Assembly: GCA_951812925.1 (NCBI GenBank)
Contig: OX638368.1
Location: forward strand, 72,822,422-72,886,421
Direction: 5' to 3'
DNA length: 64,000 nt
Origin: Calliopum simillimum
Taxonomy: Eukaryota > Arthropoda > Insecta > Diptera > Lauxaniidae
Position numbers and translations under genes: made by a program
The notes under the pieces: model-generated
Databases searched by the model: none
Seen by the model: only the letters and a program-made list of their open reading frames with translations
What the model was told of the DNA's origin: nothing
Shown here: positions 42,900 through 52,555 of the stretch, piece by piece
Layout: each line of letters opens with the position of its first letter
Numbering within the stretch: the first letter of the stretch is position 1

Positions 42900-44627
42900 G
42901 GGTCATTTCATCTCAAATCGTCCAGGCAGAATTTTTATTTTGGATATTATTTTTTTAATAGTTTCTACATTGAAATCGATGAGACACGTATTTTTTCCTT
43001 TTGCTTGATTTTGAGTTCTTTCGTCATGGGAAATTTTTTAAAATTCGTCTACAAACTCGATTTTGCGCTATTGTCGCATGTCAATTTTCACGGAAAATGT
43101 GATAACTTTGCGAAAAAACGTCCGATCTTCGTAATTTTTGGTATGTTTGTAGCTAAGAGGTTCCTCTAAAAGAAAAAAATATGATACAGGGTATATTTCA
43201 AAAAATAATTTTTATATCGTCATTTGAAAAAAAAAAAAATCTAAAAATTTTTGACTTGAAAAATTTCCAATTGCATCAGTTTTTTTTTTCTTCATATTTT
43301 TTTTTTAAATAGCCATACATATAAACAATATTATGTAACAGCCTCTATTAGCCCAAATTCGTTGTATGAGAATTATGATTTTTTGAAAAAACAGTCCCAA
43401 TTATTTAGTAATTTTGGGCTTCATTCATGATATATGTTATCATTTCGTCAAAAGTAGCTCAATCGTTATGATATTTTGTCTGTCAACAGTCAAAGGTCTG
43501 TTCTAGAAGAAAAAATCATGAAGTGTAGTACATTTTTGAACATTTTTTTTTATAACCGTCCTTAAACTAGAAAAAAATCAAATGACTTTTAGCCCAAAAA
43601 TTTTAGCATTGCTACGATTTGTCCATTCTTTATTACTGTTTTTGTATATCAATTTGTAAGTAGACAATTTTCAGAAGCATACTCCAAATGTGGCTGTCAA
43701 ATTACTTGAAGCTCGTGACGTACAAAAGTTCAGAAAGACCAAGAAGACCCATGTTGCAGCAATAATCAAATTACTCGAATAAATGTACCTACTTGCATGG
43801 AGTTTGAAAAATAATATTGAATAAAAAACAAAATTAAGGTATGAATAAAGCTTCTGAAAATTGTCTACTTACAAATTGATATACAAAAACAGTAATAAAG
43901 AATGGACAAATCGTAGAAATGCTAAAATTTTTGGGCTAAAAGTCATTTGGTTTTTTTATGTATTTTAAAGACGGTTATAAAAAAAATATCCAAAAATGTA
44001 CTACACTTCATGATTTTTTCTTCTAGAACGGACCTTTGACTCTTGACAGACAAAATATCATAACGATTGAGCTACTTTTGACGAAATGATAACATATATC
44101 ATGAATGAAGCCCAAAATTACTAAATAATTGGGAATGCTTTTTCAAAAAAATATAATTCCCAAACAACGAATTTGGGCTAATAGAGGCTGTTACATAATA
44201 TTGTTTATATGTATGGCTATTTAAAAAAAAAATATGAAGAAAAAAAAAACTGATGCAATTGGAAATTTTTCAAGTCAAAAATTTTTTGATTTTTTTTTTT
44301 CAAATGACGATATAAAAATTGTTTTTTGAAATATACCCTGTATCATATTTTTTTCTTTTAGAAAAACCTCTTAGCTACAAACATATCAAAAATTACGAAG
44401 ATCGGACGTTTTTTCGCAAAGTTATCACATTTTCCGTGAAAATTGACATGCGACAATAGCGCAAAATCGAGTTTGTAGACGAATTTTAAAAAATTCCCCA
44501 CGACGAAAGAACTCAAAATCAAGCAAAAGGAAAAAATACGTGTCTCATCGATTTCAATGTAGAAACTACTAAAAAAATAAAATGCAAAAAAAAAATACTG
44601 CCTGGACGATTTGAGATAAAATGACCC
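42900..44627. mobile_element. 1.73 kb palindromic element with ATGA duplication
   Basis: The left end GGGTCATTTCATCTCAAATC is mirrored at the right end (GATTTGAGATAAAATGACCC). The arms of about 820 bp match at over 90 percent, including GATCTTCGTAATTTTTGGTA and ACTTCATGATTTTTTCTTCT landmarks, and meet near 43770. ATGA flanks both ends (42896-42899 and 44628-44631). The minus-strand 134-codon frame at 44358 lies wholly in one arm and has no domain. Confidence 0.88.
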
Positions 44628-44630
44628 ATG

Positions 44631-46298
44631 AATGCCATTATTCATTTTATATGTTAAATGGGCTGCTGATTCCGAAAATTGCATTATTTTTTTTTTAATT
44701 CGTTTCGTTTTCGAGATATTGGTCATTTTCGGTTTTCGGACCAAAAAAACAGATAGTTCCATCTAAATACAAATATCTCAAGAACTAATGTTTGTTTTCA
44801 AACGTATTATATGTCATATTAAAGGTAATTAAATTACCTACAAATGAATTTCTCTTCACTTTTTGGTTCGTTTGTTAGTATCGGCGAAATAAATTGATTT
44901 CTAAAAAAACATTTTTTTTTTTCGAAAAAATGAACGAAAAATCAAAATCAACTGCAGATTTATACAAGAAGAAATAACTTTTTTATATTTTTTTTTTTTG
45001 GTATCATAGACTATATATTTGTGAAGAAAATAAGATACCACTTAAAAAAATCGATGAAAAAATGCAAAAGTTGTATACAATTCATTGAAAAGTTACCAAA
45101 ATGCGTTTTTCCCTATTTTTTTCGTTTTTTTGTAATAAACTGTTCGATAATTAAAACTTTTTGTAAAATACATGAGAAAATCCAAAAAATTCTTAAAGAA
45201 GGCGTTAAATAAAAATACCCGTGTCTCGTCGTTTTCCTTCAGCACGTTAGATTTTTTTTTAATCGATTTTTGAAGTTTTTTAATCCACTGTACATGAAAA
45301 ATACAAAAATAGCTAACTACAAGATCGTTACATTTGAGGTGTATCATATGTTCAGTAAACTTATGCAGGATATTACGAGAAATATTTTTGTAGACAATTT
45401 AACCCTCTAAAACCCCCACATGTAGGTCATTTTGGCCTAAATGTGGGGGGGTCAAAATGACCCACATGTAAGGGTCTTAGAGGGTTAAAATTTTCTACAA
45501 AAATATTCGTCGTAATATCCTGCATAAGTTTACTGAACACATAATACACCTCAAATGTAAGGATCATTTAGTTAAATTCATCGATTTAACACAAGAATGC
45601 GCTATTTTTGTATTTTTCATCTACAGTGGATTAAAAAACTTCAAAAATCGATTAAAAAAAAATGTGACGTGCTGGAGAAAAACGACGATACCTACACGGG
45701 TATTTTTTTTAACGCCTACTTTAAGAATTTTTTGGATTTTCTCATGTCTTTTACAAAAAGTATTAATTATCGAACAGTTTATTACAAAAAAAAAAACCAA
45801 AAAAATAAGGAAAAACGCATTTTGGTAACTTTTCAATGAATTGTATACAACTTTTGCATTTTTCCATCGTTTTTTTTAAGTGGTATCTTATTTTCTTCAC
45901 AAATATATAGTCTATGATACAAAAAAAAAAAAAAAATTATAAAAAAGTTATTTCTTCTTGTATAAATCTGCAGTTAGTTGATTTTGATTTTTTGTTAATT
46001 TTTTCGAAAAAAAAAAAATGTTTTTTTAGAAATCAATTTATTTCGGCGAAACTAACAAACCAACCAAAAAGTGATGTGAATATCATTTGTAGGTAATTTA
46101 ATTACCTTTAATAAAACATATAATACGTTTGAATACAAACATAGGTTCTTGAGATATTTGTATTTAAGTGGAACTATCTTTTTTTTTTGGTCCGAAAACC
46201 GTAAATTACCGATATCTCGAAAACAACACGAAAAAAAAAAAATATTGCGATTTTCGGAATCAGCAGCCCATTCTACATATAAAATGGATAGTGGCATT
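44631..46298. mobile_element. 1.67 kb palindromic element
   Basis: AATGCCATTATTCATTTTAT at the left pairs with ATAAAATGGATAGTGGCATT at the right. Inner landmarks GGGCTGCTGATTCCG, TAATTAAATTACCT and TCAAAAATCGATTAAAAAA are mirrored. The arms meet at 45401-45490. It abuts the 42900-44627 element, which was inserted at its left tip. Frames in it (for example 45093-45347 and 45597-45839) are reciprocal copies in the two arms and not genes. Confidence 0.85.
45401..45490. repeat. GC-richer perfect hairpin at the palindrome centre
   Basis: AACCCTCTAA, CCCCCACATGTAGGTCATTT and GGCC are followed by their complements (GTCAAAATGACCCACATGT, TTAGAGGGTT). Base composition differs sharply from the surrounding arms. 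Confidence 0.75.
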
Positions 46299-46511
46299 CA
46301 CTGGGAATTTTGGCTGTAGACTAGTGTAATTATTGATTTTTTTCGTCGTCCGATAGTGACCAAAAATCATTAAAATTGGAAAGCCTAGTAGTATCCTTAA
46401 AAAATTTTGAGCACAAATAAAACCACGAAAGTTTGTAAGCCGATCTCTTTCGATCTTTCACGTTACTTTTTTTATAATATTTCTTTTCCAATCATTGACG
46501 TGTTTTTGATG

Positions 46512-46981
46512 CTAACGGGGTCTAGACGGTGACTCAACATCTGCAAATAACATAAAAGTAATGTGATTTATACAAAGATAGTTTTAGCGTTCTATAGTGT
46601 GCTTACCTGAATAAGAAAAGTCTGATGGAAGAGTTCTAACTTCTGAAAAATCGGAAAGCAAAGCTTTTCTGTCCAATTCAGAATCACAATAATTGGAATC
46701 TTCCTGCCAATTGCTGGCTGCATTTAAACATCCTTCAGCATCAGTATCAGCAACTATTTCAGTAGCCAATCTAAAAATTTAGTAAATTTTCAATAAAATG
46801 TATTTCTAAATATTAGACAATATTTTTCTTACTCTAAAGTGTCTTCTGGAGTATATGGCGTAGGCGACGAAACGACAATTTTGTAATGCTGCTTGATAAC
46901 ACGTCTTCTTTCTATGACATTAACACTTCAACTGAGAATTGAGAGCGAATCTGACAGTTCAATTATAAAAACATGAGCCAT
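46512..46981 (-). CDS. Three-exon gene or recent pseudogene, unrecognised
   Basis: Exons on the minus strand: 46981-46833, 46770-46607 and 46540-46512. Both introns (62 and 66 bp) have GT-AG ends with good consensus: GA/GTAAGA...TACTAAATTTTTAG and CAG/GTAAGC...TTATTTGCAG. The reading frame continues across both joints and ends at TAG (46514-46512), giving about 113 codons. From exon 1 the protein is basic (VIERRRVIKQHYKIVVSS), then PTPYTPEDTLE, then acidic and Ser-rich (WQEDSNYCDSELDRKALL, LPSDFSYSDVESPSRPR). One in-frame TGA (46930-46928) lies 17 codons after the ATG. Either translation begins in an unseen upstream exon, the stop is read through, or the gene is dead. Short introns of this size are normal in flies. 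I do not recognise the protein. Confidence 0.6.
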
Positions 46982-47014
46982 TATAGTGCCCAGATTAGGG
47001 ATTTTTCTCCTAAA

Positions 47015-47030
47015 AGTGTACTTTATATTC
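47015..47030 (-). promoter_or_regulatory. Candidate TATA box
   Basis: On the minus strand GAATATAAAGTACAC lies about 40-50 bp upstream of the ATG at 46981. It would suit a core promoter with a very short 5' UTR. No initiator sequence is convincing and AT-rich DNA yields such matches by chance. Confidence 0.3.
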
Positions 47031-47279
47031 AACTCCCCAAATTAAATAGGAAAGCAATATTGTTGCTGAACCTCAATTTTAACGTTCTAAATAGTTGGTT
47101 AAAACTCACATATCGGGCGCACAAAACCAACAATTTTGTAAACTGTTTTTGTTGTTTTTTTATGATGCACGAAAGAGTACAATGGGTTTTTTTAAACTCA
47201 AAGCTCTATACGCCAGCGCACTCAAATACAATTATGTGCCTTTCTTGAAGTTGGATTTCCGAAAAAACACACTGTTTTT

Positions 47280-47430
47280 ATACCCTACACCCAGGGTATA
47301 TTCACTTTGTCCTTCCGTTTGTAACGCAGAGAAGGAGGCGTGGCAGGTATAGAAAAGTATATATATTCTTGATCAGCGTCACCTCCTGAGTCGATATAGC
47401 CATGTCCGTCTGTCTGGCTGGCTGGCTGGG

Positions 47431-47513
<83 letters not shown>

Positions 47514-48158
47514 GTGGCTGGCTGTGTGTTGAAATACACTTTTTGGGAAAACTGAGCAAGATAATTCAATGAAATTTGGTACACTGCCTCCGTCGTCAAA
47601 GTTAGCTCGGGGGATTGAAAATGAGCAAAATCGGTCAACGGACATGCCTACCGCCCATACAAAAATTACATTCAAAATGCAATTTTAGGAGTATTTTTCA
47701 CGACAATGCAACCACAATACATATAAGTACTACGAATTGTAAGCGCAAGCTCTGATAAAAATTTGAGCGAATTCGGACAAGAGGGCGTGGCACCTGCCAT
47801 ATAAGCAAAAGCTTCAAAACGCTATACTGAAAGCGTTTTTTGAGATATTCGAACCAAATTTTACTCAGACACTAAGAATTATAAATAAAAGCTCTCAGCA
47901 AAAATTGGGTGAAATCAGACAAGCGGGTGTGGCACCTCCCATATAAGCAAAAGATTCAAAATGCTATACTGAAAGAGTTTTTTGAGATAATCCAACTAAA
48001 TTTCACTTGACACTAAAAACTATAAATGCAAGCTCTGAACAAAAACTGGGTGTACTCGGACAAGAGGGCGTGGCACCTCCCATATAAGCAAACTTTTCAA
48101 AATACTGCAGTGTAGGGTATTTATTTTTTGGCCAGGCCAAAATTTACACCCTTACTAG
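47280..48158 (+). mobile_element. DINE-1-like Helitron with expanded microsatellite
   Basis: 5' end ATACCCTACACCCAGGGTAT at 47280, core, then a (CTGG)n tract of about 27 units with two GGGTGG interruptions (about 47413-47522), CCTACCGCCCATAC block, three modules, hairpin and CTAG at 48155-48158. The conserved core on both sides of the tract matches other copies, so only the tract has grown. Confidence 0.92.
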
Positions 48159-48165
48159 TTTTATT

Positions 48166-48945
48166 ATACCCTACACCCAGGGTATATTCACTTTGTCCTT
48201 CCGTTTGTAACGCAGAGAAGGAGGCGTGGCAGATATAGAAAAGTATATATATTCTTGATCAGCGTCACCTCCTGAGTCGATATAGCCATGTCCGTCTGTC
48301 TGGCTGGCTGTGTGTTGAAATACACTTTTTGGGAAAACTGAGCAAGATAATTCAATGAAATTTGGTACACTGCCTCCGTCGTCAAAGTTAGCTCGGGGGA
48401 TTGAAAATGAGCAAAATCGGTCAACAGACACGCCTACCGCCCATACAAAAATTATATTCAAAATGCAATTTTAGGAGTATTTTTCACGACAATGCAACCA
48501 CAATACACATAAGTACTACAAATTGTAAGCGCAAGCTCTGATAAAAAACTGAGCGAATTCGGACAAGAGGGCGCGGCACCTCCCATACAAGCAAAAGCTT
48601 CAAAACGCTATACTGAAAGCGTTTTTTGAGATATTCGAACCAACTTCGACTCAGACACTAAAAATTATAAATGAAAGCTCTCAGCAAAAATTGGTTGAAA
48701 TCGTACAAGGGGGCGTGGCACCTCCCATATAAGCAAAAGTTTCAAAATGCTATACTGAAAAAGTTTTTTGAGATAATCCAACTAAATTTCACTCTGACAC
48801 TAAAAACTATAAATGCAAGCTCTGAACAAAAACTGGGTGTACTCGGACAAGAGGGCGTGACACCTCTCATATAAGCAAAATTTTCAAAATACTGCAGTGT
48901 AGGGTATTTATTTTTTGGCCAGGCCAAAATTTACACCCTTACTAG
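48166..48945 (+). mobile_element. DINE-1-like Helitron, adjacent to the previous one
   Basis: It starts seven bases after the CTAG of the copy at 47280, in the same orientation. It has only two CTGG units, three modules and the standard hairpin, and ends CTAG at 48942-48945. It is not a tandem duplicate of its neighbour: substitutions differ (for example GGCGCGGCACCTCCCATACA near 48570). Confidence 0.92.
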
Positions 48946-49185
48946 TTTTTAATTGTTGTTGCATGTCTTTCGTTCGAAATTTAGAAACTCGTTAGTATTT
49001 TTACTACACCGGCGCTTAAGCCGGTTTTTTCAGTAAAAAAAAAAAAACCAAAGGAAAATTCTGGGCACTTTTATTTTGTTTACAATTTTGGTCAGCAGTG
49101 ATGTCGGCTTAGTGCTTTTTCTACCAAATTGGGTAAATTGAAATGCAGAATGCGTTAGTGCGCTTTTCAGTGCATTTTCTTCAGA

Positions 49186-49290
49186 AAGTTAAGGCTATTT
49201 TAAAATGAAATGAAATCCGAACCCATACGTTTATTTATCTAAAATATAAGCGCAGGGATCGGATTTCATGTAATTTTAAAACAGCTATAA
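49186..49290. repeat. Small inverted repeat
   Basis: GGCTATTTTAAAATGAAATG then AAATCCGA at the left is answered by TCGGATTTCATGTAATTTTA and AAACAGCTAT at the right, with a loop of about 45 bp. Non-coding. Confidence 0.55.
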
Positions 49291-49662
49291 CTCTCCAATC
49301 AAAATTCTTAGACGACCATTTGAGCCGGTTATTTTGAAAGTAGCCTAAGATCATTCAAAGGCAAAAGCAATGATATGACATTATGTGCCTTAAAATCAGT
49401 TTTTTGACCAATATAATTTTTTCAACATAATACCATGAGGTAAACTTTCCATGAAAACAGAGCCCATCTAACAAAATATCAGTCAATTTATAGAGCAAAA
49501 CTGTCACTCTGTATCTCGAAAACGAAAGAAGATACGAGAAAACAGAAAAGTGCATTTGAAAGAGGTGGCCTTGAAACCTAAAACTCCATTCTTAGTTCAA
49601 AAAGTGTAAAAATGGCGTTTGGAGCAAAAGAGCATTCAGCCGACGATATTTCTGGCCTAGGC

Positions 49663-50815
49663 AACACTAAGTGTTGCCAGGTGCAATCTGACATTTTTAT
49701 TGGAAAATTTGATATTTTTTAGCATAAACGTACTCAGAACGTTTTGACGTACGACCATCTTTTGTGTTGTTTACATTGACTTGAAAAAATCAATTTGGCA
49801 AAAAAACGGAATTAACTCGTGAACAGTTTCGTGCGATCATTTTTCACAACTTTCGACGTGGATTATCACGACAAGAGTGCATCGATGATCTTAAATCTTT
49901 GTATGGCGATGAAACACCATCCTATAGCACTGTGAAAAACTGGTTTAATGAATTCAATCGTGACCGACGCTCGCTCAAAGACGAATTCCGTGAAGGTCGT
50001 CCAAAAACAGCCGTTGTGCCAGAGAACATTGATGCCATGCGTGAACTGATAATGCAAGATCGTCATGTGACATACCGTGAGATAGAAGCATTTTTGGGCA
50101 TTTCTCTCACCAGCATACATTTGATATTGCATGAACATCTGGCTGTAAAAAAGGTTTGTTCTCGTTGGATCCCGCACAATTTGACAATCGCTCAAAAAAA
50201 GGCTCGTGTCGATTGGTGCAAAGAAATGTTGAAAAAATACGATGGATGAGCCCGAAACAAAACAGCAATCGACCGTGTGGGTCTTCGAAGACGAGCCAAA
50301 TCCAACGAAAGTTGTTCGTGGAAGAAGCACTTCGAAGCAAATGGTCGCCTGTTTCTACGGCAAAACTGGTCATGTGATGACAGTTCCTTTTAAGCAATGC
50401 AGGACGGTCAATTCTGAGTGGTACACCACAATTTGTTTGCCTGAAGTCTTCGGAGAAATTCGAAAAACTACCAAGAGAAGACGAATCATTGTTCACCATG
50501 ACAATGCGAGCTCTCACACATCGGCTCAAACCAGCGCCAACGTCGAATTGATGGGTCATCCGCCGTACAGCCCTGACGTGGCACCCAATGACTTCCTTTT
50601 ATTCCCGCACATCAAGAAAAAAAAGCGTGGTCAATGATTTTCGTCGCCAGAAGATGCTGTTCAAGCGTTCAAAACCATGTTTTGGAGGTGTATCAATCGG
50701 AGTGGAAAAAGTGCTTCGACAATTGGTTTGAACGCATGCAAAAGTGTATAAATCATGCTGGAGAATAATTTGAAAATCAATAAAACCATTTTTGATAATA
50801 AATATTAGCATTTTC
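49663..50815 (+). mobile_element. Mariner transposon, degenerate
   Basis: The transposase frame starts in a region reading TELTREQFRAIIFHNF (49811 onward). It carries the paired helix-turn-helix part (YSTVKNWFNEFNR, SLTSIHLILHEHL) and breaks at the TGA at 50247. It resumes in another frame with EPETKQQSTVWVFEDEP, IVHHDNASSHTS and HPPYSPDVAPNDFLLF. This is a DD34D mariner of the kind common in insects. The second and third D are present, but the segment with the first D (the GDESW region) is deleted, and about five residues are missing between the second and third. The terminal repeats are not clearly preserved; the left end contains GGCAACACTAAGTGTTGCC. Confidence 0.85.
49811..50635 (+). pseudogene. 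Mariner transposase pseudogene
   Basis: About 275 codons survive of a family that usually has about 345. The N-terminal DNA-binding half is continuous from 49811 to 50249. The catalytic half (50242-50637) is in another frame. The join falls exactly where the first catalytic block should be, and the C-terminal 60 residues lie beyond a stop at 50635. It cannot encode an active enzyme. Minus-strand frames over 49866-50559 are shadows. Confidence 0.85.
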
Positions 50816-52450
50816 CAGAAATATATCGAGCAGCCCACGTATTCACGAAAATCTTCTGACGTAAAAGCGGATTCTCGGTCTGACACAATTGCAGCAGACT
50901 TGCCAAAGTTTTAATTTCGAAGTTTCAACATTTTGCAGAAGTAGTTTTCGTCGGGTACAACCAATTGCTTTCGAAATAACAGTGATGCATGGTAAACAGA
51001 AATATATAAATCTTTGTATTTGGTTGTCTAATCTGGGAATAAAATAATCTCGACCTATTGATTCTTTCGCATTTTTCTTACCAAAATGCCCTCTCCTTTG
51101 AACATTTTCTATAATTTCTCTTTTCATTCCTTTAAGTACTACTAGTAACTCATGGTCTTCTTCAAGTTTGTACAAACACCATTCTTCAAAAAATAATTTT
51201 CGTATTCATCTAATATGATGTCCATTATAGCTTTAAGGCTTTCGTCGTATGATTGTGCATTCTTCTTTGAAAGAAAATTATTACCGTTAATCATCAAAAC
51301 TGCACGTCAATGTGCCTCATTTGTTGGCCTGAACGATGTTTCACGACGAAGTCATACTCATGCAGAAAAATAATCCACCTTGCCACTCTGGTACAAAGAT
51401 TTTTTTGTTCAGGGTCTTTGTAAAAACATTACAGTATGTAACCAGCTTAGATTTCAACCCTAGAAGGTAAACTCTAAAATTCTTGAGTGATCCAATAACA
51501 GCGAGAACTTCCAGACCATAACTTGAATATTTTCTTTCGGCTTCTGTCGTCTTCTTACTCAAATAATAAACGGGAGGCAATTACCCATCTTCCGGCGATC
51601 CATAGAGGCGTCTGTATGAACTTAGGTTTCATACTGTTGGTTATATACATTCAAGACATGACGTTCTCCAAGAATTTTCTATATAGTTTCAAAAGCACGA
51701 ACTTCACCTTCGGTAATTTTGTATTTCACGTTTTACTTCTTTAAGCCCGTTAATGGTTTGACACTTAGGGCAAAATTAGGTACGAATTTTCTGAAATAAC
51801 TACTCGTAATCTATGTCTAAAAACTTTCTAGCTGCTTCAAATTTTGTGGCACCTTGTAATTAAGAAGTGCATCAATTGTATTTAATGATGGCGAAATCTT
51901 TTGGTCTTCAACTACATAACCTAGAAATTCAACTTTTCTATTAAGAAATTGACATTTCTTCCAATTGATTACCAAGCCGTAATCTCCGCATAAGTCAATA
52001 ACCATTTTCAAATTCGTCAAAGCAAATGGAATTCGTTTAAATTGGTATTGGCCATTAGTGTTACAAAAGAAACATATTTACGACTTGACTCAGCTGTAGG
52101 TACATGAAAGAAACCATTTTTGATCAATCGTATTAAAAATCAAAGCGTAATGGGTCTTTCACTATTACTTTGTTCAATCTTCTAAAGTCAACGCATAGCC
52201 TATAATTTCCTTGACGTTTTCTGACCAACACAAACAGACTACAATACTTTCAATCTGAGTGTTCAATAATGTCATTATTCAACCACTCTTCAATTTGAAT
52301 TTCAACAATACTTCTTTAAGCCAACGGTAATCTTCGTGGACTTGTTTCATCTTTGACAGTAATATCCATTTCAATACTCGTCGTTTTCTTTTTGTTTGGT
52401 TCATAATTTGATACAATTTCGTTAACTTCTTCTCTCAAATTTTCCTTTCA
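50816..52450 (-). pseudogene. Third gypsy pol remnant
   Basis: On the minus strand from 52450 downward: RT fingers (EEWLNNDIIEHSD, LCVDFRRLNKVIVKDP), then MTNLKMVIDLCGDYGLVINWKKCQFL and VEFLGYVVEDQKISPS, RNase H (YLSKKTTEAERKYSSYGLEV), integrase zinc finger (RRGHFGKKNAKESIGRDYF, FIYFCLPC) and SDRESAFTSEDFREYV, where the mariner end cuts it. Many stops and shifts separate the pieces, and YMDD was not found. It is more diverged from the 22408 element than that element is from the 35131 fragment. Confidence 0.8.
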
Positions 52451-52555
52451 ATGTTACCACGTCTTGTTTATTCTTTCATATGCAAAAATTATTCTTACAC
52501 AGATTCGTCATCTTTCATAGTGCTTTCTTTTAAAAGCTAATGTAGTTGGGCACTA

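Noticed and set aside
43021..46297. Several 60-134 codon frames in the 42.9-46.3 kb palindromes
   Set aside because: They occur as mirror copies in both arms, carry no motif and depend on A/T-rich codons. They reflect palindrome symmetry.
46928..46930. Selenocysteine codon in the three-exon gene
   Set aside because: No SECIS-like element was visible downstream and the surrounding sequence has no known selenoprotein motif. A mutation or an unseen upstream exon is simpler.
47285..47675. Frames rich in PASQPASQ (also at 31161, 33911, 42378, 58708)
   Set aside because: They are translations of the (CTGG)n/(CCAG)n tract and its conserved flanks in DINE-1-like elements. All three frames are open and the same peptide appears in every copy because the DNA is repeated.
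49866..50559. Minus-strand frames of 150-154 codons over the mariner
   Set aside because: Antisense to the recognisable mariner transposase, with no domain of their own.
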